A DNA stretch of 36,124 nt from Aquidulcibacter sp. (lineage in GTDB: Bacteria > Pseudomonadota > Alphaproteobacteria > Caulobacterales > Aquidulcibacteraceae). Below, in pieces: positions 17,614-33,147 of this stretch (positions are counted from its first letter, which is position 1; each line of letters begins with the position of its first letter). The notes under the pieces were generated by a model that saw nothing but the letters and a program-made list of their open reading frames with translations, was not told where the DNA came from and searched no databases. The DNA lies in assembly GCF_020253525.1 (NCBI RefSeq), contig NZ_JADCBK010000157.1, positions 1-36,124 of the forward strand, read 5' to 3'. The translations under genes and the position numbers were made by a program.

Positions 17614-18633
17614 ATGACGAACGTATCAAAGAAGCGGGTTTTTTCTGGGGTTCAACCAACCGCGAATTTGCACTTGGGCAATTATCTGGGCGCAATCCGG
17701 CGCTTTGTCGAATTGCAGAATGAACCAGCTACCGAGTGCATTTATTGCGTGGTGGACTTGCACGCCATCACGGTGCCGCAAGACCCTGTGAAGCTGCGCG
17801 CCCAAACCCGCGAAGTTGCTGCCGCTTATCTGGCCGCAGGCGTAGACCCCGTGCGCTCAGTCATTTTCGTGCAGTCCAATGTATCCGCCCATGCCGAGCT
17901 CGCCTGGATCCTCAATTGTGTGGCGCGCATGGGCTGGTTAGAGCGCATGACCCAGTTCAAGGACAAAGCAGGCAAGAATGCCGAGCGTAGCTCTGTCGGC
18001 TTGTTTGACTATCCAGTTCTGATGGCCGCCGACATTCTGACCTATAAGGCAACCCATGTACCTGTCGGCGATGACCAGAAGCAGCATCTTGAATTGTCGC
18101 GCGACATTGCGGCCCGCTTCAATACGGACTTTAAAGTCGACGGCTTCTTCCCCCTGCCAGAGCCCATCATTGGCGGCCCCGCCGCGCGCGTGATGAATTT
18201 GCAGGATGGCACCAAAAAGATGTCTAAGTCGGACCCCGCCGATAATTCGCGGATCAATCTGACCGATTCAGTCGATGTCATGGTCAAGAAGATCAAAAAA
18301 GCCAAGACCGATACTTTGCCCATGCCAGCCCATGTCGACGAGCTGAAAGCGCGGCCCGAAGTGGACAATCTGGTCAGCATTTATGCGGCTTTGTCGGGCC
18401 AAACGAAAGAGCAAGTCGTGGCTGAATTTGTCGGTGCAGGCTTTGGTGTGTTTAAGCCACGTTTGGCCGATCTGGCGGTGGAGGCCCTTGGGCCTACCAT
18501 GACCTCGATGGCCACTTATCTGGCAGACCCTGCCCAGATTGATGCGATCCTGCGCACGGGTGCAGATCGGGCCAATGCGATTGCCCAGCCAATCTTGAAA
18601 GACACCAAAGACGCGGTCGGCTTCTGGTCTTAG
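17614..18633 (+). CDS. trpS: Tryptophanyl-tRNA synthetase
   Basis: This 339-residue class I aminoacyl-tRNA synthetase charges tRNA-Trp. The HIGH-type signature is in [20 protein letters not shown], the KMSKS loop is in [16 protein letters not shown], and [17 protein letters not shown] and [14 protein letters not shown] are further conserved segments. The length is normal. It follows murJ at 15 bases and is probably cotranscribed. Its TAG stop overlaps the TAA stop of the convergent symporter gene by three bases. Confidence 0.97.
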   Translation: MTNVSKKRVFSGVQPTANLHLGNYLGAIRRFVELQNEPATECIYCVVDLHAITVPQDPVKLRAQTREVAAAYLAAGVDPVRSVIFVQSNVSAHAELAWILNCVARMGWLERMTQFKDKAGKNAERSSVGLFDYPVLMAADILTYKATHVPVGDDQKQHLELSRDIAARFNTDFKVDGFFPLPEPIIGGPAARVMNLQDGTKKMSKSDPADNSRINLTDSVDVMVKKIKKAKTDTLPMPAHVDELKARPEVDNLVSIYAALSGQTKEQVVAEFVGAGFGVFKPRLADLAVEALGPTMTSMATYLADPAQIDAILRTGADRANAIAQPILKDTKDAVGFWS

Positions 18634-20195
18634 GCCGCTGCAGTCGGGGCAGGCACAGTCTTCTTTGTCTGCCCCAATTGGCACACCAAAAACGCGACTG
18701 TCGTACCAATGCACAATTGCCACGGGAAGGCGAGGCTCTTCCACGCGGGCGGCAGACCGAAATAATCAACAATATAGGCTTGTTGTAGCAGGATGGTGAT
18801 GAAGCCTGCGGCCAAGGCGGCAATCACGCTGGCGGTAGAGCCGCGCTTGGTAAAGACCGCCGTGATATAAACGCCGGACAGACCGGAATAAGCAAAGGTC
18901 ATGACCGACAACACAAAGGTCAGAAGCGGTGTGTCGGTGTATTGCTGCCAGTAGAAACACAGAATGGACATGGCAAACAAAGCCACGCCTAGCACCACCA
19001 TGCCCAATTGCCCGGCGCGCACATAATGGGCCTCTGGCTTTGGCCCGCGCTTGTCGCGCCAAGGCCGGTAGAAGTCCTGGACCAAAACCGACGACATGGA
19101 AATCAGGCCGGAATTGACAGCCGCCGCGGCTATCACCCCAACCGTCACAAAGCCGCGCAAACCCGGCGGCATTTGGGTCAAGATAAAGGTCATGAAGACG
19201 GTGATGTCTTGCCCCTCAAATTTGGTCATCACCTCTTGGCTACCCTCTTGGATCATCAGGTCCGGGCGCTGGTAAAAGACATAGAGGAGGGACCCGATGG
19301 TCATAAAGATCAGCACCACGGGTATGGTGGCAAAGACCGACACAAACATGGCTTGATTGCCCTGCTTGGCATCCTTGCAGGCTAATAGGCGCTGGGACGT
19401 ATCTTGATCGAGGCCGAAGTTACACGCATTCAGGATCGCAACCCCGGTAATCAGCGCCCAGAAGGAGAAAGGCGCGCTGAAATCCAAACTAAAGTCGATC
19501 AGCTGCAGCTTATTGGTGCCCTCAGGCGTATGGGCAAGGCCCTGCCAGATTTCAGCCCCAGAAGCCGGGATCTTCATCAAAAGAAAAACCACCACGGTCA
19601 AGGCGGCGGTCACATAAATCGCAACTTGGACCAGATCGCTCCAGATGATGGCGTTCAGGCCCCCGATGAAGGTGAAGATCAAGCCGAATATCAGAAGAAG
19701 AAGCGAAGCCTGAATGATATGATTGGGCGCGATGTCGCCAAACATAATCATGGAGACCGCAATGGCGGCCAGATAGAGGCGCGCGCCGCTGGCCAAAATC
19801 CGGCCTACCAAATACATGCCGGCTGCGGCTTGGCGGGCGGTACGATCATAGCGCTTCTCCAAAAGCTCATAAACCGTGGTGGCCTGCATGGCGTAAAACC
19901 GCGGCATGAGAACCATGGCGACAATAATCGCCCCCAAGGCCGCGCCAATATTGCTGCCCAAATAGGTAAAGTCGCCGCGATAGCTGGAATCGGGCGCACC
20001 CAAAAAAGTCGCAGCCGATTGACTGGTCGAGAGCACCGAAATGGCTACCAGCCAGATCGGCACATTATTGCCAGCCAGAAAATAATCATTGGCTTTGGCC
20101 ATTTTGCTATTGGTCGCCAAAATCCCGGCTATGGCGATAATGGCGACATAGCCACCCAAAATCAGCCAGTCTAATGCGGTAAATCCAACAGCCAT
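18630..20195 (-). CDS. Sodium:solute symporter (SSS family)
   Basis: This 521-residue inner-membrane transporter has about 13-14 hydrophobic helices. Features of the SSS/SLC5-type fold are the early [20 protein letters not shown], the sodium-site-like [13 protein letters not shown], the segment [13 protein letters not shown] and the helix [17 protein letters not shown]. The family imports sugars, sialic acid, amino acids or carboxylates with sodium; the substrate here cannot be assigned. A GGGGAGAG ribosome site lies a few bases before the ATG. It is located between trpS and the pigment cluster and transcribed leftward, downstream of bchD on the same strand, with a terminator hairpin between. 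Confidence 0.9.
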   Translation of the reverse strand: MAVGFTALDWLILGGYVAIIAIAGILATNSKMAKANDYFLAGNNVPIWLVAISVLSTSQSAATFLGAPDSSYRGDFTYLGSNIGAALGAIIVAMVLMPRFYAMQATTVYELLEKRYDRTARQAAAGMYLVGRILASGARLYLAAIAVSMIMFGDIAPNHIIQASLLLLIFGLIFTFIGGLNAIIWSDLVQVAIYVTAALTVVVFLLMKIPASGAEIWQGLAHTPEGTNKLQLIDFSLDFSAPFSFWALITGVAILNACNFGLDQDTSQRLLACKDAKQGNQAMFVSVFATIPVVLIFMTIGSLLYVFYQRPDLMIQEGSQEVMTKFEGQDITVFMTFILTQMPPGLRGFVTVGVIAAAAVNSGLISMSSVLVQDFYRPWRDKRGPKPEAHYVRAGQLGMVVLGVALFAMSILCFYWQQYTDTPLLTFVLSVMTFAYSGLSGVYITAVFTKRGSTASVIAALAAGFITILLQQAYIVDYFGLPPAWKSLAFPWQLCIGTTVAFLVCQLGQTKKTVPAPTAAA

Positions 20196-20212
20196 CGCTC
20201 GGCTCTCTCCCC

Positions 20213-20230
20213 AAAAAGGCGCACGCCTTT
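20213..20230 (-). terminator. Rho-independent terminator after bchD, in the symporter leader
   Basis: Read on the minus strand this is AAAGGC-GTGC-GCCTTT continuing into five Ts (20217-20213). It follows the bciB-bchI-bchD operon by about 65 bases. It ends only about 18 bases before the symporter start codon, next to that gene's ribosome site, so the symporter would need either readthrough or a promoter inside the 20231-20294 gap. I see no clear promoter there. Confidence 0.7.
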
Positions 20231-20294
20231 GACCTATGGCATAAGGCCCCGCCCCGCGTCCACTGCTCTTGAAATCAAAGGTTTAGCTCAAGGC

Positions 20295-22106
20295 TCAAAT
20301 GGCGCTAATGGCTTGCGCGTTTAAATAGGGCAGGGGCGCATAAATCGCCCGCATGGCCTCGGCCAGGTCACGCGCACCGGGGCGCGGGAAGGGCGAGGTG
20401 TCGATATGTACCGCCGCAATATCCGACAAGCCAACGGCTCGCGCTGCCAACAGGGCATCAGCCATCGCAACAGCGCGACCGGCTTTGCCCTCGCGGCCAA
20501 TATTCGCGCGCCCATCGGTCAAGAATAGCAGGCGCGGCGTGCGGCCTTTGGCCTTTTCGGCCAATGCCAACATCAGGGCTGTATCAATACCGGCAGCCAA
20601 AGGCGTGCCGCCCCCGCCTGCTAAATCGGCCAATTGCCGTCGCGCCCGGGCCAGAGAGCGGGTTGGCGGCAAGAAAACTTCTGCCCCCTCATTGCGGAAT
20701 GCCACCAAGGCCACGCGGCTACGGTCGACATAGGCTTGCGCCAGCAAAAGCTCCACCGCGCCTTTAGCCTCGGCCAAACGCTGAAAGGCCGAGGAGCCGG
20801 AGGCATCCACCACTAAGATGGTCGTGGCCTCTTTCGGCTGGGCAAAGCAGCGAATGCGGAAGTCGCTTTTGCGGACTTCAATGCGCTTAGAAGCTGGGGC
20901 CCCTTCTGCTTGCGGGCGGCGGCGCAGCTTTTGCCACGGTGCTGCCGCGCGCAGAGTTTCGATGATGTTAAGGCGCTCGCCGGGCTTTAAGGTTCCGCTC
21001 CGCGAACGGATGGGTCGACCACGCAGGGGCGATTTCTGCATCGCCCCGCCGCCACTGCCACTGGCGCGGCCTTGACGATTGGGCTTGGCCTGATTTCCCA
21101 ATGCTGCAATCAATTCAGCGGGCAGGGCAGACTTAACCGCATCGACCAGAATTTCGCTGGGATTGGGTTGGTTCTTGGCCTCTGCCTCTGTATCGGGCGG
21201 GGTTTCCGGTGGTGGTGGAGGCTCTGTTTCGGTTTCGGCGGGTTCAGCTTCATCTTGGCTTTCTGGCGGCTCGGCCTCATCGGGCGGGGCATCCTCCGGC
21301 GGTGGGGGTAATTGTAAGGCTTGGGGTGCCAAGACCAATTGCGCCGCCAAAGTCACATCGCCCAGATTGGCTGCTTGCCTTCCGTCTAAAGCCGCCACCA
21401 TGCGCGCGATCCGCAAGCACAATAGGGCAGGCCGGGCTGAGTGGAGGCCAAAGGCTTGGGCTGCCTCGCAGATCGCATCAACAAGCGTCTCTTCCGCTAA
21501 GCCAATGCCCGGTAGCGCCGATTTTGCCTGTTGGATTTGCTCAAAGCTTGCCCCCGCACCTGCCAAGTCCGCCAGCCCCAAGCCATTGCCATCGAGGCGA
21601 AAGCTGCACCGCTCCAGAAGGGCCAAGGGCGGGGATTCTTCAGGGCCTATGCTTTCATCCAGCAAGATCAGACCAAAGCGGGCGGGCAAGAGCGAGGTTA
21701 AACCATCGCGCTCCAGCTGAAACTGGCCTTCATCCAAGGCCGCAGCGATCCGGGCAGCGGTGGCTGAGCTCAAACGCTCTGCCATGGGCAAGACCAAAAC
21801 GCCGCCATCGACTTCACTCAAAAGCCCCCGCTGGACCACGGGTTGGCCAAGTGCCAGGCTGGTTGCGAGGTCAAGGCCGCCAAGTAGACGGTCATCCCCG
21901 GTTTGCACGGGGCAGCGGCGCAGCGGCGCCCCGTCTGGCAATAGGTCTTTCAAGAGATCGAGCCAGGCATCAAAAAACGGGCTGCTGCGCCCTTTGATCG
22001 AAATGCCGCCCAAACCGTGTGGGTCCATCGCAAACAAGGTGGCAATCAACAAAGGTTCCGGCCAAGCGGCGCAGGGCACCTGATCGGTCTGCGCCTCTTG
22101 GGTCAT
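20295..22106 (-). CDS. bchD: Magnesium chelatase subunit D
   Basis: This 603-residue subunit of magnesium chelatase inserts Mg2+ into protoporphyrin IX together with BchI and BchH. The N-terminal third is a degenerate AAA+ module resembling BchI but without a usable Walker A loop. The middle is a long acidic proline/glutamate linker (about residues 265-310) followed by the basic stretch RGRASGSGGGAMQKSPLRGR. The C-terminus is a von Willebrand A domain with the MIDAS motif VVDASGSSAF and a second loop FLTDGRANIGREG. The start codon overlaps the bchI stop (ATGA), so the two are translationally coupled. It is the last gene of the leftward operon. No bchO follows, unlike many purple bacteria with bchIDO. 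Confidence 0.95.
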   Translation of the reverse strand: MTQEAQTDQVPCAAWPEPLLIATLFAMDPHGLGGISIKGRSSPFFDAWLDLLKDLLPDGAPLRRCPVQTGDDRLLGGLDLATSLALGQPVVQRGLLSEVDGGVLVLPMAERLSSATAARIAAALDEGQFQLERDGLTSLLPARFGLILLDESIGPEESPPLALLERCSFRLDGNGLGLADLAGAGASFEQIQQAKSALPGIGLAEETLVDAICEAAQAFGLHSARPALLCLRIARMVAALDGRQAANLGDVTLAAQLVLAPQALQLPPPPEDAPPDEAEPPESQDEAEPAETETEPPPPPETPPDTEAEAKNQPNPSEILVDAVKSALPAELIAALGNQAKPNRQGRASGSGGGAMQKSPLRGRPIRSRSGTLKPGERLNIIETLRAAAPWQKLRRRPQAEGAPASKRIEVRKSDFRIRCFAQPKEATTILVVDASGSSAFQRLAEAKGAVELLLAQAYVDRSRVALVAFRNEGAEVFLPPTRSLARARRQLADLAGGGGTPLAAGIDTALMLALAEKAKGRTPRLLFLTDGRANIGREGKAGRAVAMADALLAARAVGLSDIAAVHIDTSPFPRPGARDLAEAMRAIYAPLPYLNAQAISAI

Positions 22107-23131
22107 GATCCAAACAGGTCGGTCATGGCGCGCTCAATCCGGGTCGACGAGCCAGTTTCATCGAGTGGATTGCGGCGCAAGCGGTGGCGCAGGGCCATTA
22201 CGGCAATGCCGCGTAAGTGATGGTCTTCTACCTTGGTGTCGCCTTCAAGGGCTGCCACCGCACGAGCGGCGCGGATCAAGGTCAGCTCGCCCCGCAGGCC
22301 ATCAACACCCACAGCCATGCACAGGCGCGATGCCCATTCGAGCGCCGCATCGGGTGTTTCGATTTCGCTAAGTCGGCCGCGTGCCGATACAATCTTTTCC
22401 CGCACAGCGGCCTCGGCCCCTGCCTGACGGGCGGCAAAGCCTGCGCTATCGCGATCAAAGGAGTCGCGCCGCCGCACGACTTCCACGCGCAAGGCCAGAT
22501 CATCAGGCGTTTTCACATCAACCGATAAGCCGAAACGGTCCAGCAATTGCGGTCGTAACTCGCCTTCTTCGGGATTGCCGCTGCCGATCAATACAAAGCG
22601 GGCTGGGTGGCGGACGCTGAGGCCCTCGCGCTCGACCACATTTTCGCCTGAAGCGGCAACGTCCAGCAAAAGGTCAACCAAATGGTCATCCAGCAAATTG
22701 ACTTCATCAATATAGAGAAAGCCGCGATGGGCGCGGGCAAGCAGGCCGGGTTCAAAATGTTTTTCGCCTTGGGTTAAAGCCCGCTCCAGATCGAGGGCCC
22801 CCACCACGCGGTCTTCCGTGGCGCCCAGAGGAAAATCGATAACCGGGGTTGCCATCTCGCCCACATCTGGGGTCTGCCCGTCTAGACGGTGCACACAGCC
22901 GGTGGCGCAACTGGATTTATCGGCGCGCGGGTCACAATGATATTGGCAGGCTTTCACCATTTTGATTGGCGGCAGAAGCGCGGCCAGTCCCCGCACGGCG
23001 GTAGACTTACCCGTGCCGCGATCGCCAAACACCATAACCCCGCCAATGCCTGGATCTGTTGCTGCGATCAGCATGGCCAGCTTCATGTCGTCTTGGCCGA
23101 CAATGGCTGTGAAAGGGAAAGCGATACGCAT
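22103..23131 (-). CDS. bchI: Magnesium chelatase ATPase subunit I
   Basis: This 342-residue AAA+ ATPase drives Mg2+ insertion as part of the BchI-BchD complex. The Walker A motif is FGDRGTGKSTAVRGL and Walker B is GFLYIDEVNLLDDHLVDLLL. A cysteine-containing segment CDPRADKSSCATGC follows the Walker A motif, and the sensor region has IGSGNPEEGELRPQLLDRFG. The length is close to the usual 330-350. ATG at 23131 is chosen over an in-frame TTG three bases upstream because GGAG lies eight bases before it. It is 30 bases downstream of bciB and overlaps bchD by four bases, the middle gene of the leftward operon. Confidence 0.97.
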   Translation of the reverse strand: MRIAFPFTAIVGQDDMKLAMLIAATDPGIGGVMVFGDRGTGKSTAVRGLAALLPPIKMVKACQYHCDPRADKSSCATGCVHRLDGQTPDVGEMATPVIDFPLGATEDRVVGALDLERALTQGEKHFEPGLLARAHRGFLYIDEVNLLDDHLVDLLLDVAASGENVVEREGLSVRHPARFVLIGSGNPEEGELRPQLLDRFGLSVDVKTPDDLALRVEVVRRRDSFDRDSAGFAARQAGAEAAVREKIVSARGRLSEIETPDAALEWASRLCMAVGVDGLRGELTLIRAARAVAALEGDTKVEDHHLRGIAVMALRHRLRRNPLDETGSSTRIERAMTDLFGS

Positions 23132-23161
23132 CAAAAGGGCTCCAAAAGGAAGGGGTTGGCT

Positions 23162-24487
23162 TTAGGCATTCGCCTCGGCCAGCGGTCGAACCATAGCATC
23201 TGGTTCCTCAATTGGCTTGCGCTCTTGGGTGTCAGAAGTCAGGCCATAGGGTGCGGTCAATTGCCACACATGGTCGGGGATCATGTTTTTCATGCGCTGG
23301 GGTTCTTCGCGGCGCAGATGCAGAACGGTTTCAATCGCCTTCATTTCAACCCGTGTGCGGGCGAATTCCAAGCCGCGCGGGCCAATCCTTGGCATCAGCC
23401 AGCCCACCAAGGGTCGCACCCAATTGGGCATGCCGCGTAAGGGCAGGCCACCGGCCGCGCGCTCGACATTAGCTTTAAAGCCTTTCACTGCACTGGCGCG
23501 CTTGCCGTGGCTAGTTGGGGCGGTCAAGGCGACCTCATCGCCCAGAAGCGACACTAATTCTTCCCCGCGCTCGTTGCGCACCAACAGCCATTGCTCCCCC
23601 TGCCCGCCCATATAGCCGACTGTAATGTCGGCCAGCGCATTGGTGTAATCGACACACGTCCGGCAGGTCAGCGGGAAAAAGTCTGGCGGTAGCTTTGAGA
23701 TCGGCAATTGCAAGAAGGGGATGATTTGCTTGTGGCCATCATCAAATCGCAGCTCGACATGATAGTCCGCCCGAAATTCGAGATAATTGATGGTTTCTGG
23801 CTGATCGGAGAGAAGGTCCAAAAACTGATGGAAGCTTTCGGTGGTGGTATTGTCAGAGCAGGGTGTGCCAATCACATAAAGCCGCTCAAAGCCAAATTCG
23901 GCTTCTAATGCCCGTAAAGCATAGACTTGGCAGGGAATGCCAATGACCGCGAGGCGCTTGTAACCCAAGTCTCTCGCGGGCTCTAACAACGCCAATAAGG
24001 GCGCATAGCCCATGCGCATGCCACGGCAGTGCGCCAGCTCAGAAGCCTCTGTCACCAAGGTCGGCACGGGCCGCCAGCGATCTTCTGGGTCGGGCTTCAT
24101 GGTCAGCACTGCATCTACAGCGCCGGTTTCTAGCAAGCGCTCGGCAAGGCGGGTGGTAATACCGGTCCATTGCGCCCCTTCGCGCGGACTTTTCAATTTG
24201 GCTTGGTACATGGCCTTAACCGGACCAAAGAACAGCTCATCACCCGCCGCCGAAGCGCGTGCCCGCCCATGGACTTGGGTTTCCATCGCTGGATAGTTTG
24301 GGCTGATGAATTGGCAGGCCCGGCCACAGCGCTTGGGGTCTGACGAACGGGAAATCCCGCAATCGGTACAGAGAGAGCGTGCAGGCGCTGGGGTGTTCAG
24401 CGCTTGGTTGATCCGCGGATCGTTTAGCCCAACGCCCGGTGAACCACGTGTTGAAGAAACCACCCTAACCTCATCTGCTATCCGCAT
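23162..24487 (-). CDS. bciB: Ferredoxin-dependent 3,8-divinyl (proto)chlorophyllide 8-vinyl reductase
   Basis: This 441-residue protein of the coenzyme F420 hydrogenase/dehydrogenase beta-subunit family is of the BciB type. BciB uses FAD and two [4Fe-4S] clusters with reduced ferredoxin to turn the C8 vinyl into ethyl. The N-terminal cysteines C40, C43, C54 and C58 (LCTDCG, then KRCGRACQF) and the later set in GTPCSDNTT and LTCRTCVDYTNALADITVG fit cluster ligands. The family body is GIPCQVYALRALEAEFG. The pigment-gene setting, first in an operon with bchI and bchD, separates it from true F420 hydrogenase subunits and from 7-hydroxymethyl-chlorophyll reductase, its close relative. The ATG at 24487 is preferred; GTG and TTG codons lie upstream. 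Many purple bacteria use BciA instead. Confidence 0.85.
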   Translation of the reverse strand: MRIADEVRVVSSTRGSPGVGLNDPRINQALNTPAPARSLCTDCGISRSSDPKRCGRACQFISPNYPAMETQVHGRARASAAGDELFFGPVKAMYQAKLKSPREGAQWTGITTRLAERLLETGAVDAVLTMKPDPEDRWRPVPTLVTEASELAHCRGMRMGYAPLLALLEPARDLGYKRLAVIGIPCQVYALRALEAEFGFERLYVIGTPCSDNTTTESFHQFLDLLSDQPETINYLEFRADYHVELRFDDGHKQIIPFLQLPISKLPPDFFPLTCRTCVDYTNALADITVGYMGGQGEQWLLVRNERGEELVSLLGDEVALTAPTSHGKRASAVKGFKANVERAAGGLPLRGMPNWVRPLVGWLMPRIGPRGLEFARTRVEMKAIETVLHLRREEPQRMKNMIPDHVWQLTAPYGLTSDTQERKPIEEPDAMVRPLAEANA

Positions 24488-24497
24488 CAGTCCTGAC

Positions 24498-24515
24498 TGT
24501 CTCACCCTGCGAACA
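24498..24515. promoter_or_regulatory. PpsR/CrtJ-like operator motif upstream of bciB
   Basis: TGT at 24498-24500 and ACA at 24513-24515 are separated by exactly 12 bases, matching the TGT-N12-ACA consensus of the photosynthesis repressor PpsR/CrtJ. It sits 11 bases before the bciB start codon on the minus strand, where a repressor would block that operon. By chance such a match would appear about once per 4 kb, so it is suggestive only. No ppsR gene is in the window. Confidence 0.45.
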
Positions 24516-24543
24516 AATTGCAAGGGTTTGTTCGCCTGATGAC

Positions 24544-24601
24544 TGTCAAAAGTATTGGACGTCTATTTCTATTGACAAGACGTGAAGGGGAGGCATACCT
24601 T
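24544..24601. promoter_or_regulatory. Divergent promoter region with mirrored -35 boxes and half-matched PpsR motifs
   Basis: TGTCAA at 24544-24549 and TTGACA at 24572-24577 are perfect inverted copies. Each reads as a consensus -35 box on its own strand, one toward bciB and one toward bchN. Rightward, TACCTT at 24596-24601 lies 18 bases on and is a weak -10. The leftward -10 is not obvious. The same block reads TGT-N12-ACGT-N12-ACA, two PpsR-like half-matched sites sharing a central ACGT at 24559-24562, so a repressor or activator could address both promoters. Confidence 0.45.
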
Positions 24602-24646
24602 GCGAGGTGGCCTTATCAGAGGTCCGATTTCTGCTGGAGAATTCCG

Positions 24647-26139
<1,493 letters not shown>

Positions 26140-26143
26140 CGCC

Positions 26144-27695
26144 ATGCAATTGACGGTTTGGACATATGAAGGACCTCCCCATGTAGGGGCCATGCGCATC
26201 GCGACTGCGATGAAAGGTGTCCACTTTGTCCTGCATGCACCGCAAGGCGACACCTATGCCGACCTGTTGTTCACGATGATTGAGCGGCGGGGCGCGCGGC
26301 CACCAGTGACCTACACGACATTCCAAGCCCGCGACCTTGGCACCGATACCGCTGAAATCTTCAAGACTGCGGCGCGTGATGCGTTTGAGCGCTTTGACCC
26401 AGACTTGATGCTGGTGGGGGCTTCGTGCACGGCAGAGCTTATTCAAGATGATCCAGGTGGTTTGGCACGCGCCCTCAATCTGCCTGTTCCCACCATCACC
26501 CTTGAACTGCCTTCCTATCAGAAGAAGGAAAATTGGGGCGCGGCCGAGACATTTTATCAAATCGTCCGTGGTCTTGCGACCGAAGCCCCGGCCCCCAAGG
26601 CTGAGGGTGCCAAGCCAAGCTGCAACATTTTGGGCGCAACGGCTTTGGGCTTCCGTCACCGCGATGACGTGATCGAAATCACCCGCCTGCTCAATCAGCT
26701 GGGGATTGAGGTCAATGTTGCCGCTCCTATGGGTGCGACGGCAGACGACATTCGCCGCCTGCCGGAGGCGGACTTTAATGTCGTTCTTTATCCTGAAATC
26801 GCCGACACCGCCGCCCGCTGGCTCGAACGTCAATATGGTCAAAAGGCCGTTCGGACGATCCCCATGGGCTTCCAAGCCACGTGTGAATTTGTGCGCGAAG
26901 TGGCCGCTTTAGCAGGCGTCGACCCAGAGCCCCTCTTGGCACAGCATGGCTCGCACATGCCCTGGTGGGCGCGTTCGGTTGATTCCAATTATCTGACCGG
27001 CAAGCGCGTCTTTGTGTTTGGGGACGCTACCCATGCCATGGCTGCCGCCCGTGTGGCGAAAGAAGAGCTTGGCTTCGAAGTGGTGGGCCTTGGGTGCTAT
27101 AATCGTGAGTTCGCGCGGGATGTGCGGGCCGTCGCGGCTGAGTTGGGCGTCGAAGCCCTCATCACAGACGATTATTTGCTGGTGGAAGAAACCATTGCTG
27201 CGCTGCAGCCGGAATTGGTTCTGGGTACCCAAATGGAACGCCATATTGCCAAGCGCCTCGGCGTGCCTTGCGCGGTGATTTCAGCCCCAGTCCATGTGCA
27301 AGACTTCCCGGCCCGCTATGCCCCCGTCATGGGCTTTGAGGGTGCGAATGTGTTGTTCGATACCTGGGTCCATCCGCTTGTGATGGGCTTGGAAGAGCAT
27401 TTGCTGACCATGTTCCGCGAGGACTTTGAGTTTAATGATGCTGCCGGGCCTTCCCATCTCGGCGGTCACGCCAAAGTCGAAGCCGCCGCGCAACCCTCTG
27501 TCTCAGAAGTTGAGCGCGCGCCAATCGCAGCGGCAGCCTCCGCGCAAGAAACCATCACTGTTTTGAATTGGAGCCCTGAGGCCACCAAGGAACTTTCGAA
27601 AATCCCCTTCTTTGTCCGGGGCAAAGCTAAGCGTAACACGGAACGTTACGCCGCTGAGCAGGGCTTAGAGATCATCTCCCTTGAGGCGCTTTACG

Positions 27696-27721
<26 letters not shown>
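26144..27721 (+). CDS. bchB: Light-independent protochlorophyllide reductase subunit B
   Basis: This 525-residue partner of BchN in the protochlorophyllide reductase core has the expected N-terminus [20 protein letters not shown]. It retains Asp36 ([10 protein letters not shown]), the unusual non-cysteine ligand of the NB cluster. [20 protein letters not shown] and [20 protein letters not shown] are further family blocks. After a spacer of about 40 variable residues comes the C-terminal domain ([20 protein letters not shown]) typical of BchB/ChlB. It overlaps bchH by 26 bases. Confidence 0.97.
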
Positions 27722-32430
<4,709 letters not shown>

Positions 32431-32445
32431 TCGGGAGCATTTGGC

Positions 32446-33147
32446 ATGTTGACCACCACTTATGTTGAGCGCCGCCAACGCCTCGAGACCTATTTCGACC
32501 GCACCGCGTCAGAGACGTGGGCGCAGCTGACCTCGACTGCCCCAGTCAGCAAAATCCGCGCAACGGTGCGCGCCGGTCGCGATCAAATGCGCGAGATTTT
32601 GGTCTCTTGGTTGCCGGACTCTTTGACCGGCAAGCGCATTTTGGATGCAGGCTGTGGAACCGGGGCTTTGGCCGTTATCGCGGCCCATCGTGGTGGCGAT
32701 GTGGTGGCGGTGGATGTGGCTGCAAGCTTGGTTTCGGTCGCGGGTGAGCGCGCGCCGATTGACCCAGCACCGGGCACGATTGAATTTCGCGTCGGCGATA
32801 TGCTCGACCCAGCGCATGGTGTCTTTGACCATATGGTGGCGATGGATTCCCTGATCCATTATCCGCGCGAAGAAATCATGACGGCCGTATCGTCATTGGC
32901 GGCGCGTTGTTCGGGTTCGATCGTCTTTACCTTCGCGCCCAAGACCCCGCTTTTGACCCTCATGCACACGGTGGGGCTCTTGTTCCCGCGCGCCGATCGC
33001 GCCCCGGCGATTGAACCGGTCAGCGAGGCTTTCTTGCGCAAGGCCGTGGCCAGTGACCCGCGTATGGCGGGCTGGAAAATTGGCCGCACATCCCGCGTTG
33101 TCAGCGGCTTCTATACCTCGCAAGCCATGGAGTTGGTCCGGTCATGA
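32446..33147 (+). CDS. bchM: Mg-protoporphyrin IX O-methyltransferase
   Basis: This 233-residue SAM-dependent methyltransferase converts Mg-protoporphyrin IX to its 13-monomethyl ester, the AcsF substrate. The SAM site is GKRILDAGCGTGALAVIAA. MLDPAHGVFDHMVAMDSLIH and the C-terminal RTSRVVSGFYTSQAMELV are BchM/ChlM-like. GGGAG precedes the ATG. It begins 15 bases after bchL and overlaps the next gene by four bases (ATGA). In most purple bacteria lhaA and puhA follow here; they are absent. Confidence 0.95.
   Translation: MLTTTYVERRQRLETYFDRTASETWAQLTSTAPVSKIRATVRAGRDQMREILVSWLPDSLTGKRILDAGCGTGALAVIAAHRGGDVVAVDVAASLVSVAGERAPIDPAPGTIEFRVGDMLDPAHGVFDHMVAMDSLIHYPREEIMTAVSSLAARCSGSIVFTFAPKTPLLTLMHTVGLLFPRADRAPAIEPVSEAFLRKAVASDPRMAGWKIGRTSRVVSGFYTSQAMELVRS

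Noticed and set aside
19404-20174. A 256-codon open frame on the plus strand opposite the symporter gene
   Set aside because: It is rich in His, Gln, Asn and Arg in the manner of an antisense shadow, has no recognisable motif, and lies wholly inside a clear SSS transporter gene.
22889-23440. A 183-codon plus-strand frame opposite bchI and bciB
   Set aside because: It is an antisense shadow of two well-supported genes, with no ribosome site or family features.
23162-24487. Reading this gene as a coenzyme F420 hydrogenase beta subunit
   Set aside because: The family name fits but no F420 genes are nearby; the operon with bchI and bchD and the cysteine pattern favour BciB.
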